From: Pseudomonas sp. PDNC002
GTDB lineage: Bacteria > Pseudomonadota > Gammaproteobacteria > Pseudomonadales > Pseudomonadaceae
DNA: 64,000 nt
Direction of reading: 5' to 3'
NCBI RefSeq assembly: GCF_016919445.1
Contig: NZ_CP070356.1
Span: 1,371,501 to 1,435,500, forward strand
A program made the position numbers and the translations under genes. The notes under the pieces are model-generated. The model ran no database searches and was not told the origin of the DNA. It worked only from the letters and a program-made list of their open reading frames with translations. Of the stretch, positions 11,489-20,412 are shown in pieces. The stretch's first letter is position 1, and every line of letters begins with the position of its first letter.

Positions 11489-11752
11489 TCAGTCATTGTC
11501 GGCGGCCAGCCAGCCTTCGGGGCTGGTCGCTGGCGCTACCCCGCTGTTCCTTTTCCCTGCCTCGAAGGCTGTTGCCCAACGCTGTGCATCGCAGTGTTGC
11601 CGATAGTCTTGCGCCAGGGTTTCCACGCGTTGCAGGGCGGCGTCGCTGGCGGTGCCGGCGGCCGGGGTGCGTCCCAACCGTGCGACGGCTTCACGGGCAT
11701 TGAGTGTTTGCTCGGAGATCTCCAGGCAACGGCTGAAGGCGGCGTCGGACAT
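11489..11752 (-). CDS. Small hypothetical protein (87 aa)
   Basis: A soluble, mostly helical 87-residue protein with no signal peptide or recognised domain; the N-terminal half is Glu/Arg/Leu-rich (SRCLEISEQTLNAREAVARL). It is convergent with the cyclopropane-synthase gene, only three bases away, and lies 24 bases downstream of a small membrane-protein gene on the same strand, so the two probably form a mini-operon. I do not recognise a function. Confidence 0.65.
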   Translation of the reverse strand: MSDAAFSRCLEISEQTLNAREAVARLGRTPAAGTASDAALQRVETLAQDYRQHCDAQRWATAFEAGKRNSGVAPATSPEGWLAADND

Positions 11753-11776
11753 ACCCGGATAGGGCGAGTCATGCAG

Positions 11777-11941
11777 TTACATGTACCCCACCACGCGCCT
11801 CACCGCGCCGACCAGGACAATCGAGCCAACCATCGCCGCCACCACGAGTAGCGCCATCAGCAAGGGCCACGCCTGCAGAGCCTGCCTGCGCAGGCCACGA
11901 TCCAGCTGGTTCCAGATTGAAAGCCATTCCTTGGGCGACAT
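11777..11941 (-). CDS. Small single-span membrane protein
   Basis: 54 residues from an ATG at 11941 with AGGG eight bases upstream; in-frame starts at 11947, 11956 and a GTG at 11968 are possible. After a polar N-terminus (MSPKEWLSIWNQ) and the basic run DRGLRRQALQ comes one hydrophobic helix (WPLLMALLVVAAMVGSIVLV) with a short RRVVGYM tail. Orientation inside the membrane and function are unknown. Probably cotranscribed with the 87-residue protein that follows. Confidence 0.55.
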   Translation of the reverse strand: MSPKEWLSIWNQLDRGLRRQALQAWPLLMALLVVAAMVGSIVLVGAVRRVVGYM

Positions 11942-12006
11942 GACCATCCCTGTCATGAAAGTGGGCACAATGAGGCCGACTCTAGGGATTTACGACGGAC
12001 CTCGCC

Positions 12007-12474
12007 ATGACGGCTTCGCTGTATCTACGTGAACTCGATTTCCACCAGGCTCCCTGGCCACTGCTGTTGCTGGCCGATCCGAGCCGTGAGCAGGTGCTGA
12101 GCTACCTGCCGCAATCACGGCTGTTGGCAATGCTCGATGGCGAACGTGCCGTCGGTGTGGTGGTGGTCACGCCGGGTGACAACGGCGAGGCGGAAATCAC
12201 CAACCTAGCGGTGGACGAAGCCTGGCAAGGGCGCGGTCTCGGACGCAGGTTGCTGGAATCTGCCATCGAGCGCGCACGCGACGGCGGCCTGCGCCGCTTG
12301 TGCATCGCCACCGGCAACTCCAGCCTCGCTCAACTGGGCCTCTACCAGCGGCTGGGCTTTCGTATCGTTGGCGTCGAGCCGGACCATTTCCTCCGCCACT
12401 ATCCCGAGCCGATCTTCGAAAACGGCATCCAGTGCCGCGACCAGATTCGCCTGGCGATCGAGCTGAATCCCTAG
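12007..12474 (+). CDS. GNAT-family N-acetyltransferase
   Basis: 155 residues with the acetyl-CoA-binding motif QGRGLGRRLL (Q/RxxGxG/A) near residue 80, preceded by the beta-strand EITNLAVDEAW and followed by LCIATGNSS and YQRLGFR, the usual order of GNAT motifs. The acyl acceptor (protein amine or small molecule) cannot be inferred. It converges on folE2, overlapping it by four bases at the 3' ends. Confidence 0.85.
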   Translation: MTASLYLRELDFHQAPWPLLLLADPSREQVLSYLPQSRLLAMLDGERAVGVVVVTPGDNGEAEITNLAVDEAWQGRGLGRRLLESAIERARDGGLRRLCIATGNSSLAQLGLYQRLGFRIVGVEPDHFLRHYPEPIFENGIQCRDQIRLAIELNP

Positions 12475-13358
12475 CCGCGCGTCCATCGGCTGATCGCGAC
12501 CGCGTCATGGGCGTGCAGGCTTTCGGCGTGCACCACGCGCACCTCGAACCCGATCACCTCGTCACGCTGGATCAAAGCCTGGTGCAGCCGGCGTGCGGCA
12601 TCTTCGCAGAACATCAGGTTCTGTCCGTTGGCCAGGGCGAAGGCTTGCTCGTCGGCGCGTTTCACGGCGGTCTGCACGGCCGTGCCGAGAGCCGCTTCCG
12701 CGTGGTCGATCAGCTCGGCGCACGGCAGCCGTGTTGCCGTCGGATCCAGCCGCATGTGCAGCTGCGCTTCACTGCGTTGGCTGTGCGGCGTGGCGACTAT
12801 GCCCTGGGTGCTGCCAAGCCAGGCGCGCACGTCGCTGGCATTCAGGGCGCGCCCGGCGAAATCGGCGTCGAAGCGTTCCTGGATCAGTTGACGCGCGAGT
12901 GCCGCGGAGCACGGACACGTCGACGAGTAGGGCAGCGACAGGCGCAGTTCCAACTGCAGCGATTCATCCTCCAGATGCCCATGAAGTTCGCACGTGTAGC
13001 GCTTCCAACCGCTCAACGCGCTGACCAGCGCCGGCCGCCGCAGCATCAGCTCGAAGCGCAACGTCAGGCTGGCGCTGCGGGAGAGCTGCGCGTGGCTCTT
13101 GAGGAATCGTCCCAGCAACTCCCTCAGCAGCTTGGGCGAGAGTTCGTGGTCTTCCAGGATTTCCAGCGCCAGGTACAGGCGTGACATGTGGATGCCGCGC
13201 GCGTCGGCTTCATCGAGGCTTACGCCCGCATCGGCGAACGCCGCGACGCGCTCGCCGGCGATCCGCAGCGGCACGGCGATGCCCTGCATGCCGACCCAGT
13301 CGAGCGCGATGGGCAGGCGGGTGGATTGGCAGGCGATATCGGGGAGCAGGGTGGTCAT
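12471..13358 (-). CDS. folE2: GTP cyclohydrolase I, zinc-independent type IB (FolE2)
   Basis: Converts GTP to 7,8-dihydroneopterin triphosphate for folate synthesis. 295 residues, typical of the FolE2/MptA family, with the conserved catalytic-Cys region YSSTCPCSAALAR near residue 150, plus PLRIAGE and HMSRLY near the N-terminus. FolE2 tolerates metals other than zinc and backs up the zinc enzyme FolE during zinc starvation. A Zur-like palindrome lies 23 bases upstream, and further zinc-sparing genes (dksA2, COG0523 GTPase) follow in the neighbourhood. Confidence 0.93.
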   Translation of the reverse strand: MTTLLPDIACQSTRLPIALDWVGMQGIAVPLRIAGERVAAFADAGVSLDEADARGIHMSRLYLALEILEDHELSPKLLRELLGRFLKSHAQLSRSASLTLRFELMLRRPALVSALSGWKRYTCELHGHLEDESLQLELRLSLPYSSTCPCSAALARQLIQERFDADFAGRALNASDVRAWLGSTQGIVATPHSQRSEAQLHMRLDPTATRLPCAELIDHAEAALGTAVQTAVKRADEQAFALANGQNLMFCEDAARRLHQALIQRDEVIGFEVRVVHAESLHAHDAVAISRWTRG

Positions 13359-13380
13359 GGGCGGGTCACGGTCGGCAATT

Positions 13381-13393
13381 GTAATAATATAAC
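13381..13393 (-). promoter_or_regulatory. Zur box upstream of folE2
   Basis: GTAATAATATAAC differs at one position from the palindrome GTTATAATATAAC seen upstream of dksA2 and matches the known gammaproteobacterial Zur consensus. It lies 23 bases before the folE2 start. Confidence 0.75.
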
Positions 13394-13435
13394 GTATTTG
13401 CTTCCCGGCGTTCCCGCAATGGGTTCGTCAGAGCT

Positions 13436-13837
13436 TCAGCGTTCCTGCTGCTTGCAGCCGCTGACCCGGCCGCAGGTCAGCCGCGCGCTGTCGCCCGAGG
13501 AGCTGCTGAAACGGCTGATATTGGTCCAGCCGATGCCGCGGCTGGTGCCGACCCACACCTGGCCGTCGCTGGTGATGCCGCTGAAGAAGGTCAGGCTGCC
13601 GTAGCGCGTGCCGGTCTGCGCCCAGCGCCGCCCGCTGCTCGCCTCGAAGCCGCGCAGGTAGGTGTCATGGCCCTGGGTGGCGATGCTGTAGAGATTCCCC
13701 GAGTCGTCCATGCAGGCCAGCACCGAGGCTGACCAGGCGCAGCGCGCCGGCTCTTCGCCGGGGAAGGGCAGTGGCGCAGAACCGCTGGCCTGGGCGAGGG
13801 GAGTGAACAGGCAGAGCAACAGGGCGCGGCGCAGCAT
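13436..13837 (-). CDS. Putative Zur-regulated exported protein of unknown function
   Basis: 133 residues from the ATG at 13837; an upstream in-frame ATG at 13870 adds 11. The signal peptide is MLRRALLLCLFTPLAQASG. The mature part has one WD/Kelch-like stretch (DSGNLYSIATQGHDTYLRGF, then SGITSDGQVWVGTSRGIGW) and four cysteines, two in a C-terminal CGRVSGC. It could be a small beta-propeller fragment or a metal-binding periplasmic protein. A perfect Zur-type palindrome lies 73 bases upstream, shared with divergent dksA2. I do not recognise the family. Confidence 0.65.
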   Translation of the reverse strand: MLRRALLLCLFTPLAQASGSAPLPFPGEEPARCAWSASVLACMDDSGNLYSIATQGHDTYLRGFEASSGRRWAQTGTRYGSLTFFSGITSDGQVWVGTSRGIGWTNISRFSSSSGDSARLTCGRVSGCKQQER

Positions 13838-13909
13838 TGAGGGTCTCGAAAGGCGGGTGGGGCGGAGCATGGGTATCGCACGTCGGAGGGCTATTGTCGA
13901 GAATGGAAG

Positions 13910-13922
13910 GTTATAATATAAC
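13910..13922. promoter_or_regulatory. Zur box in the divergent dksA2 / exported-protein promoter region
   Basis: GTTATAATATAAC is a perfect palindrome (GTTATA-A-TATAAC). It lies 29 bases before dksA2 (+) and 72 bases before the exported-protein gene (-), so one Zur dimer pair could control both. Confidence 0.82.
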
Positions 13923-13951
13923 ATAAAAATCACTCCCTTCCGGAGACGGTC

Positions 13952-14356
13952 ATGACCGAACAGGAACTGCTCGCCCAGCCCGGCGAGGTCTACATGAGCG
14001 AGGCGCAACAGGGCTATTTCCGCGCGTTGCTGCTGGACCAGCGCGACGAATTGCAGGGGCGCATCGACGAGGAATTCCAGGCGCTGCAGGACACCGAGCG
14101 GGCCAGCGACGAGGCTGATGTCGCCAGCCGCGAGGAGGCGCGCCAGTGGCAGCTGCGCCTGCTGGAGCGCGAGAAGAAGCTGCTCGACAAGATCGACCAG
14201 GCGCTGGAGCGCCTGGCCCGGGGCGACTACGGCTGGTGCGAGGAAACCGGCGAACCGATCGGCCTGCGCCGCCTGCTGCTGCGCCCCACCGCCTCGCTGT
14301 GCATCGAGGCCAAGGAGCGCCAGGAACGGCGCGAACTGCACGTCCGCGAAGCCTGA
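13952..14356 (+). CDS. dksA2: Zinc-independent transcription factor DksA2
   Basis: 134 residues; binds RNA polymerase through the secondary channel and acts with ppGpp. The coiled-coil tip motif DxxDxA is intact (DEADVA, about residue 53). The zinc finger is degenerate: where DksA has four cysteines, this protein has C-E-E-T and C-I-E-A, leaving two cysteines (GWCEETG...LCIEAKE). That matches the Pseudomonas paralogue DksA2, which works without zinc. A perfect Zur box precedes it, and a COG0523 GTPase follows 17 bases later, so both should be induced when zinc is scarce. Confidence 0.93.
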   Translation: MTEQELLAQPGEVYMSEAQQGYFRALLLDQRDELQGRIDEEFQALQDTERASDEADVASREEARQWQLRLLEREKKLLDKIDQALERLARGDYGWCEETGEPIGLRRLLLRPTASLCIEAKERQERRELHVREA

Positions 14357-14373
14357 TTGTCTGGAGTCCACCC

Positions 14374-15600
<1,227 letters not shown>

Positions 15601-15654
15601 TATCCCTCTGAATTCGCCTGTCTCCACCCACGTAATGGTCAGGCCATGGGCGTT

Positions 15655-15690
15655 GCAAAAAAAATAGGCCGCTCCGGGAGAGCGGCCCAA
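15655..15690 (-). terminator. Intrinsic terminator for the 15785-16138 gene
   Basis: Read on the - strand: GGGCCGCTC-TCCC-GGAGCGGCC followed by TATTTTTTTT. The 8-bp GC stem with a U-run lies about 95 bases after the gene's stop. Confidence 0.75.
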
Positions 15691-15784
15691 TTCACCAAGA
15701 TCATGCCCGGCGTGGGGTGCCGAGAGGGTGTGAGGTACCCGCGATCAGTAAGCCTGCGTTGTGTGACAGGGCGATGAACGGTTG

Positions 15785-16138
15785 TCAGGGCTTGCGCCAC
15801 TGACCGTGGCTCTGGCTTTCGCAGAAGGGCTGGAGGACGCGCGCGTCGCTGGCGACGCCGTAGTAGTGGATGTCCTGGCGGTATGGCGCGCCCTGCACCT
15901 GGGCATTTTCGCAGACGCCGAAGGCGCCGGTCGGGCAGCTGTCGGCGTAGGTCACCTCGACTTTCTGGTCCTTCAGCTGCGGCTGGCAAAAGCCCTCGCG
16001 GAAGAGTTTCTGCGGAATGCTGCGGTTCTGCTGGCAGACCTTTACGTCGACGCCCTTGCCCTGGCTGTGCACCACGCAGGCCTCACCATGAGCGAAGAGG
16101 GGAAGGCAGGCGAGTGCGAAAGGCAGGAGCAGGCGCAT
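15785..16138 (-). CDS. Exported cysteine-rich hypothetical protein
   Basis: 117 residues with a clear signal peptide (MRLLLPFALACLPLFAHG-EAC). The mature chain has six cysteines at C20, C35, C51, C68, C76 and C105, an even number suited to periplasmic disulfides. No transmembrane or enzyme motif is seen. It is divergent from the second COG0523 GTPase, with 76 bases between the starts. I do not recognise a family. Confidence 0.65.
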   Translation of the reverse strand: MRLLLPFALACLPLFAHGEACVVHSQGKGVDVKVCQQNRSIPQKLFREGFCQPQLKDQKVEVTYADSCPTGAFGVCENAQVQGAPYRQDIHYYGVASDARVLQPFCESQSHGQWRKP

Positions 16139-16214
16139 GGTCGATCCGGGGTCGTGTGAACAAGCCGCGACTCTAGCGCTTTTCCCGGCAAGCGTCAGGC
16201 GGCACCATGGGCGA

Positions 16215-17177
16215 ATGTTGAAGCAGATCCCGACTCACCTCATCGCCGGCCCCCTTGGGGCGGGCAAGACCAGCCTGCTGCAGTCCCTGCTGGCGCAACG
16301 CCCGGCGGGCGAGCGCTGGGCCGTGCTGGTCAACGAATTCGGCCAGGTCGGCCTGGACGTCGCCTTGCTGTCCCGCGACGAGGACGGCATCGCCCTGGGC
16401 GAAGTCGCCGGCGGCTGCCTGTGCTGTGTGAACGGCGCGCCGTTCCAGGTCGGCCTCGCTCGCCTGCTGCGCAAGGCCCGACCGCAACGCGTGTTCATCG
16501 AACCCTCCGGCCTTGGCCATCCGGCGCAGTTGCTGGCGCAGTTGCGGGCGGCGCCCTGGCAGGGTGTGTTGGCCGTGCAGCCGCTGGTGATGGTGCTGGA
16601 TGCCGCCGCACTGGCCGCCGGACAACCCTTGCCGCAAGCGCAGCAGCTGGCGCTGGAGCATGCCGCCTTGCTGCTGTTGAACAAGTCCGAAGGGCTGGAC
16701 GATTCGGCGCGTGCGGCCCTCGCCGCTGGTCTTCCCGCCGCGCCGTTGCGCTGGACGACGCAGGGACATCTCGCGCTGGATGAACTGCCCATGCTGGATG
16801 TCGAGGAAGCGGGCGGCGAATTGCCGCGGATGTCGGGGAATAACGAGCCGGGGTTGCTGTTGCGCCGCGAGCTGCCGCTGCGCCAGGTGCGTCTCGATGA
16901 GGGGCGACAGGCGGTTGGCTGGCGTTTTCACCGCGACTGGAGCTTCCGCATCGCGGAGCTGGATGCCTGGCTGGCCGGGCTTCCCGGCCTGCTGCGCGCC
17001 AAGGCGATAGTGCATGACGAGGGAAACTGGCTGGCGCTGAACCGCACCCACGAACCGGCGCCGTGGACGCCCAGCGCTTGGCGCAAGGACAGCCGCATCG
17101 AGCTGATCCTGGCTGCCGAGCTCGATGCGCAGGCCTTGCAGGACGGGCTTCTGCGCTGCGCCATCGCACCTAACTGA
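16215..17177 (+). CDS. Second COG0523/CobW-family GTPase
   Basis: 320 residues from the ATG at 16215; the frame is open upstream, but no better ribosome site is seen. Walker A is AGPLGAGKTS near residue 15, the CxCC metal motif is GGCLCC near 66, and the nucleotide-base motif is LNKSEG. It is shorter than the first COG0523 protein and clearly a different subgroup. No Zur-type palindrome precedes it, so its metal may not be zinc. tonB lies 85 bases downstream behind its own Fur box. In P. aeruginosa a CobW-like gene likewise sits beside tonB1. Confidence 0.82.
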   Translation: MLKQIPTHLIAGPLGAGKTSLLQSLLAQRPAGERWAVLVNEFGQVGLDVALLSRDEDGIALGEVAGGCLCCVNGAPFQVGLARLLRKARPQRVFIEPSGLGHPAQLLAQLRAAPWQGVLAVQPLVMVLDAAALAAGQPLPQAQQLALEHAALLLLNKSEGLDDSARAALAAGLPAAPLRWTTQGHLALDELPMLDVEEAGGELPRMSGNNEPGLLLRRELPLRQVRLDEGRQAVGWRFHRDWSFRIAELDAWLAGLPGLLRAKAIVHDEGNWLALNRTHEPAPWTPSAWRKDSRIELILAAELDAQALQDGLLRCAIAPN

Positions 17178-17208
17178 CAGACGAGGTTGCCCTCGCGTAA
17201 CGAGTGAA

Positions 17209-17223
17209 TGATAATAATTATCA
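17209..17223 (+). promoter_or_regulatory. Fur box of tonB
   Basis: TGATAATAATTATCA is a perfect 15-bp palindrome matching the Fur core (TGATAATNATTATCA). It lies 40 bases before the tonB ATG. Confidence 0.88.
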
Positions 17224-17262
17224 GCAGATACTGCTTCGTGAACTCTTCCCGCAGGCTTTCTC

Positions 17263-18288
17263 ATGTCGTTACCCCAACCGCGCAAAGCGGCGGACACCCA
17301 TTCCGCCGTGGACGCTGAGGAACAGCTGTTCACTTCCGCCACAGCGGAAGAGGGCGCCCATTTGCCCAGCGTGAATGCCCAGCGCGTCAATGAGGCGACC
17401 CTGCGACTCGTCAGCTGCGCCGGTGCGCGTCGCGACGAGGACGTGGTTCCCGAAGAGGTATTGATCCCCTACGCCGCGCCGGTCGAAGGCGTGGAAGAGG
17501 GCGAGGGGCCGCCGCCGACCGGTGGCTGGTGGAAGTCCTCGGGCCTGGCCATTGCCATGCACGTGGCCATCGTCGCCGCGCTGGTCTGGGTGATGCCCAC
17601 GCCTGCCGAGCTGAACCTGGGTGCGGGCGAGATGCCCAAGGCGATGCAGGTGAGCGTTGTCACCCTGCCGCCCAAGCCCGAACCGGTGCAGCAACCGCCC
17701 GCCGCCGCGCCGACCCCGCCGCCGCCGGAGCCCGAGCCGCCCAAACCCATCGAGCCGCCCAAGCCGGTGGAAAAGCCCAAGCCCAAACCCAAGCCGGTCG
17801 AGAAGGCCGTGCCCAAGGTGTCGCCCAAGCCAAAGCCGAAACCCAAGCCCGAGCCGGATCCCGAGCCCGCCGAGGAAGCCGTCGCGCCGCCGACCCCGGC
17901 CGCCCCGCCGCCGCCTGCCGCGCCGACCGTTGGCCAGTTCACCCAGGGCGCCCAGGCCGCGCCGACCGGCTCCCAGGGTCCCGCCGGCCTGCCCACCGGC
18001 AGCCTCAACGACAGCGACATCAAGCCGCTGCGCATGGACCCGCCGGTCTATCCGCGCATGGCGCTGACCCGTAGCATCGAAGGTCGTGTGAAGGTGCTGT
18101 TCACCATCACCAGCGATGGCCGCATCGCCGATATCCAGGTGCTGGAGTCGTCGCCGCCGCGCATGTTCGACAATGCCGTGCGCGACGCCATGGACAAGTG
18201 GCGCTTCGAGCCCCGCGTCAGTGGCGGCCGGATTGTCGCCCGCCAGGCGACCAAGGTGTTCTTCTTCAAGCTCGAAGGGCGTCGCTGA
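17263..18288 (+). CDS. tonB: TonB energy-transducing protein (TonB1 type with cytoplasmic extension)
   Basis: 341 residues. TonB couples the ExbB-ExbD proton motor to outer-membrane siderophore and haem receptors. The single membrane helix (GLAIAMHVAIVAALVWVM) starts only near residue 94, after a ~90-residue hydrophilic N-terminus; this extension is a known trait of Pseudomonas TonB1. Next come the Pro-Lys/Pro-Glu periplasmic spacer (about 130-215) and a C-terminal TonB domain with YPRMALTRSIEGRVKVLF and DAMDKWRFEP. No exbB or exbD adjoins. A perfect Fur box upstream predicts iron repression. Confidence 0.95.
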   Translation: MSLPQPRKAADTHSAVDAEEQLFTSATAEEGAHLPSVNAQRVNEATLRLVSCAGARRDEDVVPEEVLIPYAAPVEGVEEGEGPPPTGGWWKSSGLAIAMHVAIVAALVWVMPTPAELNLGAGEMPKAMQVSVVTLPPKPEPVQQPPAAAPTPPPPEPEPPKPIEPPKPVEKPKPKPKPVEKAVPKVSPKPKPKPKPEPDPEPAEEAVAPPTPAAPPPPAAPTVGQFTQGAQAAPTGSQGPAGLPTGSLNDSDIKPLRMDPPVYPRMALTRSIEGRVKVLFTITSDGRIADIQVLESSPPRMFDNAVRDAMDKWRFEPRVSGGRIVARQATKVFFFKLEGRR

Positions 18289-18308
18289 CAGCCATTGCGA
18301 GCCAAACG

Positions 18309-18335
18309 AAAAACGCGCCCCAGGGCGCGTTTTTT
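18309..18335 (+). terminator. Intrinsic terminator of tonB
   Basis: AAAAACGCGCCC-CA-GGGCGCGTTTTTT, about 20 bases after the tonB stop; strong GC stem flanked by A and T runs. Confidence 0.88.
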
Positions 18336-18356
18336 GTCGTCAGGGGAACGGCTTTG

Positions 18357-18593
18357 GTAGGAGCGAGCTTGCTCGCGAACACCGGTGGATACCGATACCG
18401 CCGGCTGCCCTCACCCTAACCCTCTCCCTCTGGGAGAGGGGACTGATCGGCGCGTCTGGAGCGTCCTGTGTTTGCCGGCTGGCTCCGCCAGTGCTGGCGC
18501 ACTCCGGACAGCCCCCTCTCCCTCGGGAGAGGGCTGGGGTGAGGGGCTCTCTGCATCCGGGCCAGAAATGTTCGCGAGCAAGCTCGCTCCTAC
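18357..18593. repeat. Inverted pair of REP palindromes flanking a second palindromic element
   Basis: GTAGGAGCGAGCTTGCTCGC begins at 18357 and its exact reverse complement ends at 18593 (24-base arms in total). Between them, 18408-18545 is a copy of the CCCTCACCC...GGGTGAGGG element. The right arm overlaps the end of the deoxyribosyltransferase gene and supplies its stop codon. Otherwise this stretch holds no gene. Confidence 0.85.
18408..18545. repeat. CCCTCACCC...GGGTGAGGG palindromic element, copy 1
   Basis: Starts CCCTCACCCTAACCCTCTCC and ends with the complementary arrangement. Each end folds on itself (CCCTCTCCC...GGGAGAGGG). The interior is not conserved with other copies except for short pieces. 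Confidence 0.8.
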
Positions 18594-19096
18594 AACGGCG
18601 GCAGCTCCATGCGCAGTAGTTCCAGGGCTTCTCTGGGGCCGCCCACGGCAATCTTCGCCGGCACCCCGAGCATCAGGTTCAGCGGCAGGCCGAAGCCTTC
18701 GATCTGGTTGCCATCGCGATCCCGATCCGGTTCGTTGCCTTTCCATTCGCACGGCAGACGCTCCGCGCAGCTGCCGCCTTCCTCGATGTAGCCGAACAAC
18801 GGTTTGCCCAGCGCGGCGGCGTAGCCCAGCTCGAAGGCGGTGCCGCTGTCCGGCTCGGCGCCGCGGAAGGGGTTGAGATTGGCCAGCACCGCGTCGGCCT
18901 CGGCGATCAGCGCCAGGTTGGCCTGGTAGATCCAGCGCGCCTGCGCCGTTGGCTCGACGATGCCCTCGGGCACCGAATGATCCAGCGGGTACAGCCCCTG
19001 CACGCCGAATTCGGCGCACAGGGCCTTGAGCCGCTCGCCCTGCTCGAAGGCATCGGGGCGGAACACGTCGGGGCCGGCGAGGTAAAGCTTCAGCAT
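18590..19096 (-). CDS. Nucleoside 2-deoxyribosyltransferase family protein
   Basis: 168 residues from ATG 19096; an overlapping GTG at 19102 is a weaker start because the ribosome site would be too close. Motifs: LYLAGPDVF at the N-terminus, a basic middle, ADAVLANLNPFRG (Asp ligand) and DSGTAFELGYA containing the catalytic Glu. Such enzymes exchange or hydrolyse the base of deoxyribonucleosides in purine/pyrimidine salvage. It follows the ChaA-type antiporter, overlapping or abutting its stop. Its own TAG stop lies inside a REP palindrome. Confidence 0.85.
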   Translation of the reverse strand: MLKLYLAGPDVFRPDAFEQGERLKALCAEFGVQGLYPLDHSVPEGIVEPTAQARWIYQANLALIAEADAVLANLNPFRGAEPDSGTAFELGYAAALGKPLFGYIEEGGSCAERLPCEWKGNEPDRDRDGNQIEGFGLPLNLMLGVPAKIAVGGPREALELLRMELPPL

Positions 19097-19098
19097 GG

Positions 19099-20181
19099 TC
19101 ACAGTCCCATGAGCGACAGCATCAGGAAGGTGGCGAACAGCACGAAGTGGGTCATGCCCTCGATGGCGTTGGTCTTTCCGTCATGCAGGTTGTAGCCGGC
19201 CACCATCAGGGTGAGGAACATCATGCCGGTCTGCAGCGGGGTCATCGCCATCTGGATCGGCTGGCCCTTGAACAGTGCCAGGGCTTCGATCACCGGCACG
19301 GTAAGGATCACCGTGGACAGCGAGGCGCCCAGGGCAATGTTGACCACTGGCTGCATGCGGTTGGCCAGCGCGGCGCGCAGGGCGGTGAGGATCTCCGGGC
19401 TGGCGGAGATCGCCGCCACCAGCAACGCCGGTACGATGGGCGGCACGCCGCTGCCTTCCAGGCTGACGTCCAGGGTCTTGGACATCACCTCGGCCAGCGC
19501 GCCGATCAGCACCACGCCGACCACCAGCAGGGTCATGGATTGCTTGCTGCTGCCCGGCGCCTCGTGGCCCTCGGCGTGCTCGCCGTGGGTCGCGTAGTTG
19601 TAGCTGAAGAAGTAGCTGTGCTGGCCGGTCTGCATACGCAGGAACAGCGCGTAGAGCATGACCATGCAGCCGATGGTGAAGAACGAGTAGAGCTTCCACT
19701 GCTCGGCCGGGATCAGCTCCGGCACCACCATGGAGATGCCCACGGCGGTCAGGATCATGGTCACGTAGGTCTTGCCCGAGTCGTCGTTGTACGACTGCTC
19801 GCCGTGCTTGAGGCCGCCCAGCAGCGCGGCCAGGCCGAGGATGCCGTTCATGTCGAGCATCACCGCGGCATAGATGGTGTCGCGGGCCAGGGTCGGCGAG
19901 TGGTTGTGGCCCATCATGATCGCCAGGATCACGACTTCCACCAGCACCGCCGCCAGGGTCAGGATCATCGTGCCGTAAGGTTCGCCGACCTTCTCGGCGA
20001 GAATCTCGGCGTGGTGCGCCACCCGCAACGAGACGCTGATGATCACCGCCAGCAGCAGCGTCGCGGCGATCCCCGCGACCATCTTGCCGCCGCCCAGCAG
20101 GCTGTGCTCCAGCGGGTACACCGCGACAGCCACCAGCAGGGCGATGATGAGAAATTTTTCGTCTTTGAGCGCACGCAGCAT
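19099..20181 (-). CDS. chaA: Calcium/proton antiporter, ChaA family
   Basis: 360 residues, about eleven membrane helices. Both halves of the CaCA-type repeat are visible: GEPYGTMILTLAAVLVEVVI near residue 65 and PALLVAAISASPEILTALRAALANR near 265, with a charged loop (HGEHAEGHE) between halves. It would expel Ca2+ (and perhaps Na+ or K+) in exchange for protons at high pH. The gene is first in a two-gene unit with the deoxyribosyltransferase and divergent from the BMP binding protein; the functional link to salvage genes is not evident. Confidence 0.85.
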   Translation of the reverse strand: MLRALKDEKFLIIALLVAVAVYPLEHSLLGGGKMVAGIAATLLLAVIISVSLRVAHHAEILAEKVGEPYGTMILTLAAVLVEVVILAIMMGHNHSPTLARDTIYAAVMLDMNGILGLAALLGGLKHGEQSYNDDSGKTYVTMILTAVGISMVVPELIPAEQWKLYSFFTIGCMVMLYALFLRMQTGQHSYFFSYNYATHGEHAEGHEAPGSSKQSMTLLVVGVVLIGALAEVMSKTLDVSLEGSGVPPIVPALLVAAISASPEILTALRAALANRMQPVVNIALGASLSTVILTVPVIEALALFKGQPIQMAMTPLQTGMMFLTLMVAGYNLHDGKTNAIEGMTHFVLFATFLMLSLMGL

Positions 20182-20326
20182 CGAGGGATATCCGTTCCGG
20201 AGAGAGGCGGGTTTGCCATCTTAGGCAATGCACCAGAGGCGCACCAGCGCGAGCAGTGACGCACCATCGGGAGTCATGCGCGGTTCGCGAAGGGCCCGCG
20301 AAGGCCCTGGCACCGGTGACTTGTCC

Positions 20327-20338
20327 ACCTGGTCAGGT
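20327..20338 (+). promoter_or_regulatory. Possible operator upstream of the BMP-protein gene
   Basis: ACCTG-GT-CAGGT is a perfect palindrome within CTTGTCCACCTGGTCAGG, 75 bases before the start codon, in the chaA/BMP divergent region. It has the look of a GntR- or TetR-type site; the binder is unknown. Confidence 0.35.
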
Positions 20339-20412
20339 AATTGCATTGGCCGTCGGGCCCGGAGCGCCGCGCGCTCCGTCACTCGCACAGCACTGCATCG
20401 ACAGGAGCGTCA

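Noticed and set aside
18411-19019. Long alternative - strand frame next to the deoxyribosyltransferase
   Set aside because: It shares the gene's DNA in another frame and runs through the palindromic repeats; no similarity to known proteins.
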